64,000 bases of DNA from Klebsiella africana (GCF_020526085.1 NZ_CP084874.1:744001-808000), one strand, 5' to 3'; counted from the stretch's first letter, positions 10,342-20,414 are shown. Notes: a model not told the origin generated them from the sequence alone. Numbers and translations: made by a program.

Positions 10342-11061
10342 ATGAAAAACGACGTCATCTCTCCGGAATTTGATGAAAACGGCCGTCCGCTGCGCCGTAT
10401 TCGTAGCTTCGTCCGTCGCCAGGGTCGCCTGACGAAAGGGCAGCAGCATGCGCTGGATAACATTTGGCCGGTGATGGGCGTTGAATTCAACGATGCGCCG
10501 CTCGATTTCGCCGCCCTGTTTGGCCGTGACGCGCCGGTCACCCTCGAGATTGGCTTCGGCATGGGCGCCTCGCTGGTGGCGATGGCAAAAGCCAAACCGG
10601 AACAGAATTTCCTCGGCATTGAAGTACACTCGCCGGGCGTCGGCGCATGCCTGGCTTCTGCGGAAGAAGAAGGCGTACAAAACTTGCGCGTAATGTGTCA
10701 CGATGCGGTGGAAGTGCTGCATACGATGATCCCGGATAACTCGCTGAATATGGTGCAACTATTTTTCCCTGATCCGTGGCATAAAGCGCGTCATAATAAA
10801 CGTCGTATCGTGCAGCCGCCTTTCGCTGAGCTGGTGAAAAGCAAGCTGAAGCTCGGCGGCGTCTTCCATATGGCGACCGACTGGGAAGCCTATGCCGTGC
10901 ATATGCTGGAAGTGATGTCCTCGCTGGAAGGCTATCGTAACCAATCGGCAAGCAACGATTACGTACCGCGCCCGGAATCGCGCCCGGTAACCAAATTTGA
11001 ACAGCGTGGCCATCGTCTCGGCCACGGCGTATGGGACTTAATGTTCGAGAGGGTGAAATAA
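10342..11061 (+). CDS. trmB: tRNA (guanine-N7)-methyltransferase
   Basis: A 239-residue SAM-dependent methyltransferase making m7G46 in tRNA. It shows the SAM-binding motif [15 protein letters not shown], the [17 protein letters not shown] segment and a conserved C-terminus. The start [10 protein letters not shown] matches the Escherichia length; an ATG 42 bases upstream is in frame but unneeded. The stop overlaps the start of yggL by one base (TAATG), so the two are translationally coupled. Confidence 0.95.
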   Translation: MKNDVISPEFDENGRPLRRIRSFVRRQGRLTKGQQHALDNIWPVMGVEFNDAPLDFAALFGRDAPVTLEIGFGMGASLVAMAKAKPEQNFLGIEVHSPGVGACLASAEEEGVQNLRVMCHDAVEVLHTMIPDNSLNMVQLFFPDPWHKARHNKRRIVQPPFAELVKSKLKLGGVFHMATDWEAYAVHMLEVMSSLEGYRNQSASNDYVPRPESRPVTKFEQRGHRLGHGVWDLMFERVK

Positions 11062-11387
11062 TGGCCAAGAATCGTAGCCGTCGTCTGCGTAAAAAAATGC
11101 ATATCGATGAGTTTCAGGAGTTAGGCTTCTCCGTCGCCTGGCGTTTCCCGGAAGGGACCAGCGAAGAGCAGATCGACCAGACGGTCAACGATCTGATTGA
11201 AGAGGTGATTGAGCCGAACAAGCTGGCCTTCGACGGCAGCGGTTATCTCTCCTGGGAAGGGCTTATCTGCATGCAGGAGATCGGTAAATGCACCGAAGAG
11301 CATCAGGCCATCGTACGCAAATGGCTGGAAGCGCGTAAGTTAGAGGATGTGCGCACCAGCGAACTTTTTGACGTCTGGTGGGACTAA
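11061..11387 (+). CDS. yggL: DUF469 family protein YggL
   Basis: A 108-residue small acidic protein with a basic start ([20 protein letters not shown]). The Escherichia orthologue is reported to associate with ribosomes, but its role is not settled. The ATG shares a base with the trmB stop. A stem-loop terminator follows directly. Confidence 0.9.
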   Translation: MAKNRSRRLRKKMHIDEFQELGFSVAWRFPEGTSEEQIDQTVNDLIEEVIEPNKLAFDGSGYLSWEGLICMQEIGKCTEEHQAIVRKWLEARKLEDVRTSELFDVWWD

Positions 11388-11396
11388 GTTTGACAA

Positions 11397-11425
11397 GGGT
11401 CGGCAATTGCCGGCCCGTTTTGTCT
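11397..11425 (+). terminator. Terminator after trmB-yggL
   Basis: Stem GGGTCGGC/GCCGGCCC with an AATT loop (11397-11416), then GTTTTGTCTT. It separates yggL from yggN, which starts 13 bases further on. Confidence 0.75.
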
Positions 11426-11437
11426 TAAGGGAGTTTT

Positions 11438-12157
11438 ATGATGCGTAAAACGCTGCTGGCGGTGGCGCTCTCCGTCACCGCTTTGTCTGCCCATGCGGAC
11501 TACCAGTGTAGCGTCACGCCGCGTGACGATGTGATCCTCAGCCCGCAGCAGGTCCAGGTGAAAGGGGAAAATGGCGATCTGGTGATAAAGCCGGACGGCA
11601 ATTTGACCTTTAACGGCAAGGCCTATGCGCTCAGCGCCGCCCAGCGCGAGCAGGCGCAGGATTATCAGGCCAGTCTGCGCAGCAGCCTGCCGTGGATTGA
11701 CGAAGGCGCGCGTTCGCGAGTCGAAAAAAGCCGTAAGGCGCTGGATAAAATCATTACCGAACAGGTTGGCGCCAACAGCAGCATGCATGGTCGCCTGACC
11801 AAGCTGGACGCGCAGCTCAAAGAGCAGATGAACCGCATCATTGAGCGCCGCAGCGATGGCCTGACCTTCCACTATAAAGCCATCGACCAGGTGCGCGCCG
11901 ACGGCCAGCAGCTGGTGAATCAGGCGATGGGCGGCATTCTGCAGGACAGCATTAACGAGATGGGGGCGAAAGCGGTGCTTAAAGGCGGCGGTAACCCGCT
12001 GCAGGGTATTCTCGGCAGCCTCGGCGGCCTGCAAACGGCGATTCAGGATGAATGGAAAAACCAGGAGGCCGATTTCCAGCAGTTTGGTAAAGACGTCTGC
12101 AGCCGGGTGGTCTCGCTGGAGGACAGCCGCAAGTCGCTGGTTGGCTCGCTGAAATAA
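11438..12157 (+). CDS. yggN: DUF2884 periplasmic protein YggN
   Basis: A 239-residue protein with a Sec signal peptide (MMRKTLLAVALSVTALSAHA, cleavage after about residue 20) and a helical, coiled-coil-prone body. Two cysteines (near residues 23 and 222) could form a disulfide. Function unknown; the family is conserved in enterobacteria. It has its own ribosome site (GGGAG) after the yggL terminator. Convergent with hemW. Confidence 0.88.
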   Translation: MMRKTLLAVALSVTALSAHADYQCSVTPRDDVILSPQQVQVKGENGDLVIKPDGNLTFNGKAYALSAAQREQAQDYQASLRSSLPWIDEGARSRVEKSRKALDKIITEQVGANSSMHGRLTKLDAQLKEQMNRIIERRSDGLTFHYKAIDQVRADGQQLVNQAMGGILQDSINEMGAKAVLKGGGNPLQGILGSLGGLQTAIQDEWKNQEADFQQFGKDVCSRVVSLEDSRKSLVGSLK

Positions 12158-12163
12158 TGACAT

Positions 12164-12190
12164 GGCGGTCCGCTTGCCGGCAGGACCGCT
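12164..12190. terminator. Hairpin between convergent yggN and hemW
   Basis: Arms GCGGTCC (12165-12171) and GGACCGC (12183-12189). The T-run is poor on both strands, so termination may be partial or Rho-assisted. Confidence 0.5.
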
Positions 12191-12197
12191 TCTGCGT

Positions 12198-13334
12198 TTA
12201 CTCGTTCAGAAATAACTCAAGCAGGGAATTCAAAAACAGCTTACCGTGCTCGGTGATCTGCCAGTTCTGCTCGTCTTCATGCAGATAGCCCTGGGCTATC
12301 GCCGCCTCCAGCTGCGGGCGGATCGCCGCTTCCTCAAGACCGGTATAGCGTCTGAATTCGTCGCGCGGCGCGGCCTCCAGCAGGCGGAAACGGTTCATAA
12401 AGAACTCAAACGGTTTATCTGCGTCTTCCACATCATGCTGACGCTCGAGGTAACGGCCTTCCATATACCCGCGCGGGTGGCGGGTTTTGGCGGTACGCAG
12501 GATACGTCCGTCAGGGAAGGTGATCTTGCCGTGCGCGCCGCAGCCGATGCCGAGGTAGTCGCCAAAGCGCCAGTAGTTGAGATTATGCTGACACTGGAAG
12601 CCCGGCTTAGCGTAAGCGGACGTCTCGTACTGCTGATAGCCGGCGGCGCTCAGCAGCTGATGCCCCTGCTCGAAAATATCCCATAGCGCGTCGTCATCCG
12701 GCAGCACCGGCGGCCGGGAGCCGAACAAGGTGTTTGGCTCAATGGTCAGCTGGTACCACGACAGGTGCGGCGGGTTGAGGGCAATGGCCTGACGCAGATC
12801 GTCCAGCGCCTCCTCCAGCGACTGGTCCGGCAAACCGTGCATCAGATCGAGATTGAAGCTGCGCAGGCCGAGACCGCTGGCGAGACGTGCGGCGCGCTTG
12901 GCCTCCTCCGGGCCGTGGATCCGCCCCAGACGCTGCAGCTTCGGTTCGCTAAAGCTTTGTACGCCGATGGAGATGCGGTTCACCCCGGCGCGCTGGTAAT
13001 CAACGAAGCGATCGGCCTCCACGGTACCCGGGTTGGCTTCCATGGTGATTTCCGCCCCGGCGGCCAGCGGCAGGCAGGTGCGGACGCCATCCAGCAGGGT
13101 TTGCATGGCCGGGCCGGACAGCAGGCTCGGCGTACCGCCGCCGATAAAAATAGTGCCTATTTCCCGTCCCTGGGCATATTGCGCATCAGCCTGCAGATCG
13201 TTCAGCAGATGCTGGACATAGTCATCGTGCGGCACCTCGCCTTTCAGCGCATGCGAATTAAAGTCGCAGTACGGACATTTCTGCACGCACCAGGGAATAT
13301 GAATATAGAGACTCAGCGGCGGCAAATTAGCCAT
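12198..13334 (-). CDS. hemW: Radical SAM heme chaperone HemW
   Basis: A 378-residue radical SAM protein with the cluster ligands Cys16, Cys20 and Cys23 in a CxxxCxxC motif, followed by the GGGTPSLL segment for SAM binding. It resembles coproporphyrinogen dehydrogenase HemN but lacks its N-terminal part; characterised HemW proteins bind heme and deliver it to respiratory enzymes. The start overlaps the end of rdgB by 8 bases, so it belongs to the yggS-yggT-yggU-rdgB-hemW cluster. Confidence 0.93.
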   Translation of the reverse strand: MANLPPLSLYIHIPWCVQKCPYCDFNSHALKGEVPHDDYVQHLLNDLQADAQYAQGREIGTIFIGGGTPSLLSGPAMQTLLDGVRTCLPLAAGAEITMEANPGTVEADRFVDYQRAGVNRISIGVQSFSEPKLQRLGRIHGPEEAKRAARLASGLGLRSFNLDLMHGLPDQSLEEALDDLRQAIALNPPHLSWYQLTIEPNTLFGSRPPVLPDDDALWDIFEQGHQLLSAAGYQQYETSAYAKPGFQCQHNLNYWRFGDYLGIGCGAHGKITFPDGRILRTAKTRHPRGYMEGRYLERQHDVEDADKPFEFFMNRFRLLEAAPRDEFRRYTGLEEAAIRPQLEAAIAQGYLHEDEQNWQITEHGKLFLNSLLELFLNE

Positions 13335-13920
13335 TACGTAATGCTTCCAGTAACAGTTTCAGCGCCTGCCCGCGATGGGAAATGGCGCTCTTTTCTTCAC
13401 GGCTCAATTCGGCCGCGGTTTTCCCTTCTGACGGGACGAAGAAGATTGGGTCGTAGCCGAAACCGCCATGACCGGCGGCTTGGCGGGTGATTACCCCAGG
13501 CCAGCTGCCGTGGCACACCAGCGGCGTGGGATCCTCGGCATGGCGCAGATAGACCAGCACGCAGTGGAACTGCGCCTGACGCTGGTCGTCCGGCACGTCC
13601 TTTAACGCGTCGAGCAGCTTCTCAAGATTCTGCTGGTCGCTGGCGTCGACGCCGGAATAGCGGGCGGAGTAAATACCCGGCGCGCCGCCAAGAGCATCGA
13701 CGGCCAGACCGGAATCGTCAGCGATGGCCGGCAGGCCGGTGATCTGCGCCGCGTGGCGCGCTTTCAGAATCGCGTTTTCAATAAAGGTCAGGCCGGTCTC
13801 TTCCGCAGAGTCCACGCCCAGCTCGGTTTGAGCGACGATATCGAGACCAAAATCTTCCAGCAGCGAGGCCAGTTCGCGCACTTTACCGGCGTTACCGGTA
13901 GCGAGGACGACTTTTTGCAT
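13327..13920 (-). CDS. rdgB: dITP/XTP pyrophosphatase RdgB
   Basis: A 197-residue HAM1-family nucleotide house-cleaning enzyme that hydrolyses dITP, ITP and XTP to monophosphates. It shows the nucleotide-binding start [12 protein letters not shown], the catalytic [12 protein letters not shown] and the C-terminal SHRGQAL. Overlaps hemW downstream and follows yggU by 12 bp; likely one operon. Confidence 0.95.
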   Translation of the reverse strand: MQKVVLATGNAGKVRELASLLEDFGLDIVAQTELGVDSAEETGLTFIENAILKARHAAQITGLPAIADDSGLAVDALGGAPGIYSARYSGVDASDQQNLEKLLDALKDVPDDQRQAQFHCVLVYLRHAEDPTPLVCHGSWPGVITRQAAGHGGFGYDPIFFVPSEGKTAAELSREEKSAISHRGQALKLLLEALRNG

Positions 13921-13932
13921 GATGAATCCTGT

Positions 13933-14223
13933 TTATTCAGTTAGCGCCGCGACCGCAGTCGGGATCTGTTGTGGGGCGATGATTTTAACTTGCTTATGGC
14001 GGCCCAGCTCGCCTTTTTCAATCAGTACCTGGCTTTTGGCGACGCGGAACTGTTTGGCGAGAAATTTCACCAAGTGGGCATTGGCCTGGCCATCAACGGG
14101 CGGGGCGGTAATGGCGACTTTAAGCTCGTCGCCATGTACGCCCACGATGCTATCGCGGCTGGCCTTAGGCTGAATGTACAGCCTCAGCACCAGCCCGTCA
14201 GCGCAGGTTTCAACGGCACTCAT
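13933..14223 (-). CDS. yggU: DUF167 family protein YggU
   Basis: A 96-residue protein of the DUF167 alpha/beta fold, with [20 protein letters not shown] and the [17 protein letters not shown] motif. Function unknown. The ATG at 14223 overlaps the yggT stop (ATGA), giving the usual length; upstream codons of the open frame lie within yggT. Confidence 0.92.
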   Translation of the reverse strand: MSAVETCADGLVLRLYIQPKASRDSIVGVHGDELKVAITAPPVDGQANAHLVKFLAKQFRVAKSQVLIEKGELGRHKQVKIIAPQQIPTAVAALTE

Positions 14224-14786
14224 AGCGCCATCCACAGCCCCGGCAGCAGTACATTACCGGTGGCCTGCAGCACCTCGGCGACGCCCATATTGATTACGTA
14301 CAACAGCAGTACCAGCACCATCGGCGAGAAATCGATACCGCCCATCGACGGCAGCAGGTTGCGGATAGGGCGCAGCAGCGGGTCCGCCAGCTGCATCAGC
14401 ACGTACTCCACAGGACTGCGCCCCTGGCTGACCCAGCTCATGATCGCCATCAGCAGCAGCACCCAGAAGATCAACGAGCCGATGGTTTTCAGCAGAATAA
14501 GCAGAGCGGAGATCCAGATGATCGGCTGGAAGGTGATCACCATAAACAGCACGATCGCTTTGATGACGCAGAGAATAAATGCCACCAGCAGCGAGGCGCT
14601 GTCAATCGGCCCCATTGCCGGGATAATCCGGCGCAGCGGCCCGACAATCGGCTGCGTGGCTTTCACCACAAACTGCGAAAAGGGGTTGTAAAAGTCGCAG
14701 CGCGCCCACTGCATCCAGACGCGTAACAACACGACCATCGTGTAAAGCTCAATGACCGTTGAAAGCAGGAAAGTCAACGTCTTCAT
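14220..14786 (-). CDS. yggT: YggT family membrane protein
   Basis: A 188-residue inner-membrane protein with two tandem YggT repeats, each ending in a conserved [13 protein letters not shown] / [13 protein letters not shown] segment between hydrophobic helices. The family is linked to osmotic or potassium stress and cell division in different organisms; a precise role is not known. It lies between yggS and yggU, as in many proteobacteria. Confidence 0.92.
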   Translation of the reverse strand: MKTLTFLLSTVIELYTMVVLLRVWMQWARCDFYNPFSQFVVKATQPIVGPLRRIIPAMGPIDSASLLVAFILCVIKAIVLFMVITFQPIIWISALLILLKTIGSLIFWVLLLMAIMSWVSQGRSPVEYVLMQLADPLLRPIRNLLPSMGGIDFSPMVLVLLLYVINMGVAEVLQATGNVLLPGLWMAL

Positions 14787-14806
14787 GGCGTTCCTCTGAT
14801 TCCTTA

Positions 14807-15508
14807 TTATTTGCTGTAGTCGCGCGCACCAAAAATGGCTGTACCGATGCGCACCATCGTGCTTCCCGCCGCGATTGCGGCTTCCATATCGTCCGACATT
14901 CCCAGAGACAACGTATCGACCGTGGGGTACCGCGTTTTTAATCGCGCAAATGCTACCGCCATTTGCCGGGCGACGGCAAACTGCCTTACATATTCTGACT
15001 CAGGCGCGGGGATCGCCATCAGACCGCGCAGCTCCAGATGAGGTAACTCAGCGATCTCCGCCGCTAAGCCATCGAGCGCTTCCAGCGGGATGCCGGATTT
15101 GCTCTGTTCATCGCTGATGTTAATTTGAATCAGCACCTTCAGCGGCGGCAAATGCGCCGGGCGCTGCTCGTTCAGGCGGGTGGCGATTTTCAGCCGATCG
15201 ACGGTGTGGCACCAGTCAAAATGCTCTGCCACCAATCGGCTTTTGTTGGACTGCAGGGGGCCAATAAAGTGCCACTGCAGCCCGCTGACGCCAGCCTGCT
15301 GGAAATGGTTAATTTTCTCCACGCCCTCCTGGACGTAGTTTTCACCAAATGCCCGTTGGCCTGCCGCAATGGCTTCTTCGATCGCGCTCGCAGGTTTCGT
15401 TTTACTCACTGCAAGCAATGTCACTTCTTCTGGCGCACGCCCGCATCGGGCGGCAGCACCGGAGATTTTGTCCCGGACCTGTGCCAGGTTATGCGCAATA
15501 TCGTTCAT
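14807..15508 (-). CDS. yggS: PLP homeostasis protein YggS (PLPBP/COG0325)
   Basis: A 233-residue single-domain fold III PLP-binding protein without known catalytic activity, acting in vitamin B6 and amino acid homeostasis. The PLP lysine is in LLAVSKTKPAS (about residue 36), and HFIGPLQSNK and SLGMSDDMEAAI are conserved. The start MNDIAHNL at 15508 fits the family; the longer open frame runs into the divergent yggR. Only 16 bases separate the two start codons. Confidence 0.95.
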   Translation of the reverse strand: MNDIAHNLAQVRDKISGAAARCGRAPEEVTLLAVSKTKPASAIEEAIAAGQRAFGENYVQEGVEKINHFQQAGVSGLQWHFIGPLQSNKSRLVAEHFDWCHTVDRLKIATRLNEQRPAHLPPLKVLIQINISDEQSKSGIPLEALDGLAAEIAELPHLELRGLMAIPAPESEYVRQFAVARQMAVAFARLKTRYPTVDTLSLGMSDDMEAAIAAGSTMVRIGTAIFGARDYSK

Positions 15509-15524
15509 ATTCCGAGGATGAGTT

Positions 15525-16505
15525 ATGAAGCTGGAAGAAATCGTAGCCCTTAGTGTAAAGCATAATGTCTCCGATCTACACCTGTGCAATTCCGCCGCAC
15601 CGCGCTGGCGGCGGCAGGGCAAGCTGGAGCCCGCCCCCTTTCCCGCACCGGATATTGCGGATTTACTCAACGACTGGCTCGATGCAGGACAGTTACTGCA
15701 CTGGCAGGAACACGGCCAGATTGACTTTGCGCTGACCCTGACCTGCGGTTCGCGGCTGCGAGCCAGCGCGTTCGCCCATACGCGTGGAATATCGCTGGTG
15801 CTGCGGCTCCTTCCTGAACAATGCCCGCGTCTGGAGACACTGGGCGCCCCGCCTGCGCTGAGCGAGCTGTTGGCAGAAGAGAGTGGTTTGCTGTTGGTGA
15901 CCGGAGCGACGGGCAGCGGCAAGTCGACTACCCTGGCGGCAATGGTGGGGTACCTCAATCAGCGTCTTGATGGCCATATTCTGACCCTGGAGGACCCGGT
16001 GGAGTTTATTCATCACAGCGAGCGCTGCCTGATCCAGCAGCGGGAGATTGGCCGTCACTGTCCTTCGTTCGCCGCGGCGATCCGCGTGGCGTTGCGCCAG
16101 GATCCGGATGTGATCCTGCTCGGGGAGCTACGCGACAGCGAAACCATTCGCCTGGCGTTAACCGCGGCGGAGACCGGGCACCTGGTAATGGCGACATTAC
16201 ATACCCGCGGCGCGGCGCCGGCGGTGGAGAGATTAATCGATGTTTTTCCGGCGGAGGAGAAAGATCAGGTTCGCAGCCAGCTTGCCGGAAGCCTGTGCGC
16301 GGTGCTGGCGCAAAAATTGTTACCTGCACGTCAGGGCGGGAGAGTTGCGCTATACGAGCTTCTGGTCAACACGCCAGCGGTGGCGAATTTGATCCGTGAA
16401 GGAAAAGTACATCAATTGCCTGGTGTGATGCAGACCGGGATGCAGGCCGGAATGTTGACCTTTACCCAGAGTTTTCAGCAACGTGTCGCTGCAGGCGCGC
16501 TATAA
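15525..16505 (+). CDS. yggR: PilT-like type IV pilus retraction ATPase YggR
   Basis: A 326-residue secretion-type ATPase. An N-terminal PAS-like domain (1-100) precedes Walker A GATGSGKST (127-135), the Asp box LTLEDPVE, Walker B ILLGELRD and the His box AETGHLVMATLHT. The length is slightly shorter than PilT (about 345). In enterobacteria the role is uncertain; it may power retraction of the hofBC/ppd pilus system. Divergent from yggS with almost no intergenic DNA. Confidence 0.9.
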   Translation: MKLEEIVALSVKHNVSDLHLCNSAAPRWRRQGKLEPAPFPAPDIADLLNDWLDAGQLLHWQEHGQIDFALTLTCGSRLRASAFAHTRGISLVLRLLPEQCPRLETLGAPPALSELLAEESGLLLVTGATGSGKSTTLAAMVGYLNQRLDGHILTLEDPVEFIHHSERCLIQQREIGRHCPSFAAAIRVALRQDPDVILLGELRDSETIRLALTAAETGHLVMATLHTRGAAPAVERLIDVFPAEEKDQVRSQLAGSLCAVLAQKLLPARQGGRVALYELLVNTPAVANLIREGKVHQLPGVMQTGMQAGMLTFTQSFQQRVAAGAL

Positions 16506-16853
16506 GATGAGAAAGAGACTGATATGACGGGTTAAATGATATGTTAGATGAATGTTTATTTGTTGTTTATTAATATTATTTGGTAATACAAATAACTTTT
16601 GATTATAAATTCAAATAACACATTCAGATTAGATATGTCGACAGTGAATACGCATTTCCAGGAAAAAAGTTTGATTATCTTTTGACAGCTTTGAGTCATT
16701 CGATTTATGCTGTTTGTGGGAATAGGATGATTCTCATGGAATAACGTTTCAGTTTGTAAGTTACCTTGGTGATTTATAAATTCACGACTGTTTGTATCTT
16801 TTTTTATTCATTTAACCACCATGGCGGTGGGTAACAGCTAAGGAGAGTTTTAA
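16506..16853 (+). promoter_or_regulatory. AT-rich upstream region of the CsgD-like regulator
   Basis: 348 bp much more AT-rich than the flanking genes. A candidate promoter is TTGACA (16682-16687) with TATGCT (16706-16711) at 18-bp spacing, which would leave a leader of about 135 nt. The leader contains the hairpin CCACC/GGTGG (16816-16830) just before the ribosome site AGGAGAG (16841-16847). AT-rich DNA suggests H-NS binding; a long leader is also a feature of csgD, where small RNAs act. Control is inferred. Confidence 0.45.
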
Positions 16854-17507
16854 GTGATTAATTCAAATGGAAATTCATCATCTTCTCGTCAGGTAACCTT
16901 TATTACCCACCCGTCTATTCAAAGCAAAGCCTTTGCCAGCTATCTGAGCGAAACCCTGATGGCACCGGTGGTTTTACAAAATATTAATAAACCGCTGGCG
17001 CAGCGTCTGGCAAAAGATTCTGTAATATTATTTGATATCGCAGTGTCAAATAAGAAATTAAACGGGGTGTGGCGGGATATTATTCGCCTGCAGGCAGATA
17101 ATCCTCGTTTGTTGATTATTAATAGCGCACAAAAGTATGAGTTATACGAAATGGCGCAGTGGCCGGCTTTATATGGTGTATTCCGCCATGACGATGATGA
17201 ATCGCGCTTAATTGAGGGCGTTAAGGCCGTGCTGAACGGCGAACAGACGGCTGAATTGAGCGTGATGCACCCGGCGATGTACGCTGCGGACCATGCATCG
17301 ACTCCAGTAGAGAACTCGCCTCTGACGGAACGGGAATGCGAGATCCTCAACGAACTGCGCTGCGGCGCGACGAACCTGGATATCGCCCGGGCGCTGTTTA
17401 TCAGCGAGAACACGGTGCGGACGCACCTGTATAATGTATTTCGTAAGCTAAGCGTGAAGAATCGCACCCAGGCGGTGAGCTGGGCTAACGAACATCTGCG
17501 CCACTAA
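16854..17507 (+). CDS. CsgD-like LuxR-family transcriptional regulator
   Basis: A 217-residue regulator starting at GTG with AGGAGAG upstream. Residues 1-140 resemble the degenerate receiver-like domain of CsgD; residues 150-217 are a LuxR-type helix-turn-helix with LTERECEILNELRCGATNLD and SENTVRTHLYNVFRKLSVKNRTQAVSWA, very close to CsgD (SENTVKTHLYNLFKKIAVKNRTQAVSWA). CsgD controls curli and cellulose; no csg genes are present here. It sits between yggR and ruvX, where Escherichia has no such gene. I infer a surface or biofilm regulator paralogous to CsgD, not CsgD itself. Confidence 0.75.
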   Translation: MINSNGNSSSSRQVTFITHPSIQSKAFASYLSETLMAPVVLQNINKPLAQRLAKDSVILFDIAVSNKKLNGVWRDIIRLQADNPRLLIINSAQKYELYEMAQWPALYGVFRHDDDESRLIEGVKAVLNGEQTAELSVMHPAMYAADHASTPVENSPLTERECEILNELRCGATNLDIARALFISENTVRTHLYNVFRKLSVKNRTQAVSWANEHLRH

Positions 17508-17559
17508 GCGGGAAAACGTGCGCCGTCAGCAGCCTGCCAGCGGCGCAGGAGGGCAGAGC

Positions 17560-17976
17560 TTAAAAGCTCTGCTCGAAGTAGCTTTCCAGAATGACGACCG
17601 CAGAGGCCGAATCGACGCTGCCTTTATTCAGCGCCCGATAGCCGCCATGTTCAAACAGGCCCGCGCGGGCCTCGACCGTACTCAGCCGTTCATCGTGGAG
17701 AAGGATCGCGACGCCAAAGCGGCCATGAATTTTATTGGCGAAATTACGCGCGCGCGCCGTCAGCGGTTGCTCGGTGCCGTCCATATTCAGCGGCAGGCCG
17801 ACGATCACCGCCTCAGGCTGCCACTCTTTAAGCAGCTTTTCGATGACGTTCCAGTCCGGTCTACCGTCCTGCGCTTTCAGCGCGGGCAGTGGCCGTGCGG
17901 TTGCGGTGATGCGTTGACCCACCGCCACGCCGATGCTTTTGGTGCCGAAATCAAAGCCGAGAAAGGTTCCACTCAT
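17560..17976 (-). CDS. ruvX: Pre-16S rRNA nuclease RuvX/YqgF
   Basis: A 138-residue RNase H-like nuclease with the acidic motif [31 protein letters not shown] and the C-terminal [10 protein letters not shown]. It is needed for maturation of the 5' end of 16S rRNA; it was earlier called a putative Holliday junction resolvase. Its start overlaps the yqgE stop (ATGATGA offers two ATGs; the one at 17976 gives MSGT as in Escherichia). Confidence 0.95.
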   Translation of the reverse strand: MSGTFLGFDFGTKSIGVAVGQRITATARPLPALKAQDGRPDWNVIEKLLKEWQPEAVIVGLPLNMDGTEQPLTARARNFANKIHGRFGVAILLHDERLSTVEARAGLFEHGGYRALNKGSVDSASAVVILESYFEQSF

Positions 17977-18539
17977 CATGCATGCCCCGCGACGCCAGGC
18001 ATCGTCACAATATCGATACCAATCAGTTTAGCCGCCTCGCGCCAGCGATCGGCAATCGGCGTGCGGAAGAGAATATTCTGGTCCGCCGGCGCGGTGAGCC
18101 AGGCATTATCTAAAATCTCCTGCTCCAGTTGCCCTTTCTCCCATGAGGCGTAGCCCAGCGCAACCAGCACGTTGCCCGGCTGCCGATCGGTACCTAAGGT
18201 TTCAAGGACATCCCGTGAGGTGGTGATCACCGTGTTATCCGAAATGCGGATGCTTGAGGAAAAGTCAGAGGGCGGGGTATGCAGTATAAAACCGCGGTCT
18301 TCCGCCAGCGGGCCGCCCAGCATTACCGGTTTATCCAGGCGGATCTCCGGGTTGCGCGGCTCCGGGACAATTTTGAGTTTCTCGAGGATCCCTTCCACCT
18401 GCAGATTTTCCAGCGGCTTATTGATAATAATGCCCATGGCACCCTCATCGTTATACTCGCAGATATAGACCACGGAGCGGCGGAAAATAGGGTCCTGAAG
18501 CGCAGGCATGGCAATCAGAAAGTGATGCTGTAAATTCAT
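17976..18539 (-). CDS. yqgE: UPF0301/DUF179 protein YqgE
   Basis: A 187-residue protein of the AlgH/UPF0301 family with the N-terminal [22 protein letters not shown] and the [14 protein letters not shown] segment. Function is not established. Translationally coupled to ruvX, a widely conserved pair. Located downstream of gshB with a 172-bp gap holding a GC-rich hairpin (18658-18679). Confidence 0.92.
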   Translation of the reverse strand: MNLQHHFLIAMPALQDPIFRRSVVYICEYNDEGAMGIIINKPLENLQVEGILEKLKIVPEPRNPEIRLDKPVMLGGPLAEDRGFILHTPPSDFSSSIRISDNTVITTSRDVLETLGTDRQPGNVLVALGYASWEKGQLEQEILDNAWLTAPADQNILFRTPIADRWREAAKLIGIDIVTMPGVAGHA

Positions 18540-18711
18540 TGTCAGAGGTTCTGTTCCTGGTTCAAAAAAGCAACACCCAGTATGCGGGCAAAGTAGAATG
18601 GTGTCGATGCACTTTATCTGGCAGGTGCCCAGGTGACGCCTGGCTGGCAGCGTTTTACGAGCGCGGTAACCCGCGCTCGCAGCGTCATCAGCGGGCGTTT
18701 ACCCCTGGTGC

Positions 18712-19662
18712 TTATTTAGCGATACGTCTCTCGATAGCGTCCATCAGCATGCCGGTGATCGAAATATCCGGGAAGGCGGCTTCGATTTCGCGTACGCAGG
18801 TGGGGCTGGTGACGTTAATTTCCGTCAGACGGTCGCCGATGATATCCAGGCCGACGAAGATAAGGCCTTTGGCCTTCAGCGTCGGGCCGACGCGGCGGGC
18901 GATTTCCCAGTCGCTTTCGGTCAACGGGCGAGCTTCGCCACGGCCGCCGGCGGCCAGATTGCCGCGGGTCTCGCCGCCCTGCGGAATTCGCGCCAGGCAA
19001 TAAGGCACCGGCTCGCCATCCACTACCAACACGCGCTTGTCGCCATCTTTAATGGCCGGCAGATAGTTCTGCGCCATGCAGTAGCGGCTGCCCAGTTCGG
19101 TCAGCGTCTCGGCAATAACGCCAAGGTTTGGATCGCCGGCTTTAACACGGAAAATAGAGGCGCCGCCCATACCGTCGAGCGGTTTCATGATGATATCGCC
19201 GTGTTTTTCCCAGAAGGCTTTCAACTGGGCTTTATTGCGGGTGACCAGTGTTTCCGGGGTCAGTTCAGAGAACCAGGCGGTGAACAGCTTCTCGTTACAA
19301 TCGCGCAGGCTCTGCGGCTTGTTGACGATAAGCGTGCCTTTCTCTTCCGCTCGCTCCAGGATGTAGGTGGCATAAATAAATTCGGTATCGAACGGCGGAT
19401 CCTTACGCATCAGGATGACGTCAAGGTCCGCCAGCGGCAGATCCTGCTCGCCGGTGAAGTCATACCATTTATCATAGTTCTGTTCGACGTTCAGCGTGCG
19501 CGTCCGGGCGCGGGCGTCGCCGTTGATCAAATAAAGGTCGTTCATCTCCATGTAATGGAGTTCATAGCCGCGACGCTGCGCTTCCAGCAACATAGCGAAG
19601 CTGGTGTCTTTCTTGATGTTGATGGTTGCGATGGGATCCATCACGATGCCGAGCTTGATCAT
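18712..19662 (-). CDS. gshB: Glutathione synthetase
   Basis: A 316-residue ATP-grasp ligase joining gamma-glutamylcysteine and glycine to give glutathione. The N-terminus is MIKLGIVMDPIATINIKKDT. Conserved blocks include MKPLDGMGGASIFR, the glycine-rich loop segment PQGGETRGNLAAGGRG and the C-terminal INVTSPTCVREIEA. Follows rsmE by 20 bp, suggesting co-transcription rsmE-gshB. Confidence 0.96.
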   Translation of the reverse strand: MIKLGIVMDPIATINIKKDTSFAMLLEAQRRGYELHYMEMNDLYLINGDARARTRTLNVEQNYDKWYDFTGEQDLPLADLDVILMRKDPPFDTEFIYATYILERAEEKGTLIVNKPQSLRDCNEKLFTAWFSELTPETLVTRNKAQLKAFWEKHGDIIMKPLDGMGGASIFRVKAGDPNLGVIAETLTELGSRYCMAQNYLPAIKDGDKRVLVVDGEPVPYCLARIPQGGETRGNLAAGGRGEARPLTESDWEIARRVGPTLKAKGLIFVGLDIIGDRLTEINVTSPTCVREIEAAFPDISITGMLMDAIERRIAK

Positions 19663-19682
19663 GGTTCTTCTCCGTTAACGCC

Positions 19683-20414
19683 TCAACCTAAGTCGCCAAA
19701 ACGCACCTGCAGGGCGGTGATGGCGGTGAGCGCAGTAGTCTCTGTACGCAGAACGCGCGGTCCCAACAGGATATCAGTAAACTGGTATTGCGCGGTCATC
19801 GCTATTTCTTCAGCCGACAGCCCACCTTCCGGACCAATCAGCAGACGGACGCGTTCAACCGGCAGCAGCAGCGTGTTAATGCTGGCGCTGGCGCGCGGGT
19901 GCAGGTTGAGCTTCAGCCCGCTGTCCTGCTCGGCGCACCACGCCTCTAACTGCATCGCCGGACGTATTTCCGGTACCACGTTACGACCGCTCTGTTCGCA
20001 GGCGGCAATAGCGATTTTCTGCCACTGCTGGATCTTTTTCTGCAAACGTTCGGCATCCAGTTTAACGCCGCAGCGCTCGGAAAACAGTGGCGTTATGAGG
20101 CTTACCCCGAGTTCGATCGATTTCTGGATGGTGAATTCCATTTTTTCGCCGCGGGACATCACCTGGCCTAAATGGATATGCAGCGGCGATTCCCGATCGT
20201 CGGGTTCGCCACTGAGGACTTCAACCGTAACGTTTTTCTTACCGGCCTCGGTGATGACGGCATCAAACACCTGGTTACTGCCGTCGAATAGCTGAATGTG
20301 CTGGCCGGCGGTCATGCGCAGGACGCGGCCGACGTGGTTGGCTGCGTCATCGCTCAGCGCAATCTGGCTGCCGACAATGAGGCGTTCTGGATGATGGATG
20401 CGAGGAATGCGCAT
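19683..20414 (-). CDS. rsmE: 16S rRNA (uracil1498-N3)-methyltransferase
   Basis: A 243-residue SPOUT (knotted) methyltransferase that makes m3U1498 in 16S rRNA. It starts [12 protein letters not shown]; the C-terminal knot shows [13 protein letters not shown] and [16 protein letters not shown]. The upstream 25 codons of the open frame are not supported because the family starts at MRIPR. Lies between endA and gshB. Confidence 0.95.
   Translation of the reverse strand: MRIPRIHHPERLIVGSQIALSDDAANHVGRVLRMTAGQHIQLFDGSNQVFDAVITEAGKKNVTVEVLSGEPDDRESPLHIHLGQVMSRGEKMEFTIQKSIELGVSLITPLFSERCGVKLDAERLQKKIQQWQKIAIAACEQSGRNVVPEIRPAMQLEAWCAEQDSGLKLNLHPRASASINTLLLPVERVRLLIGPEGGLSAEEIAMTAQYQFTDILLGPRVLRTETTALTAITALQVRFGDLG

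Noticed and set aside
18658..18679. Terminator in the gshB-yqgE gap
   Set aside because: CGAGCGCGG/CCGCGCTCG is a stable hairpin but lacks a T-run on either strand.
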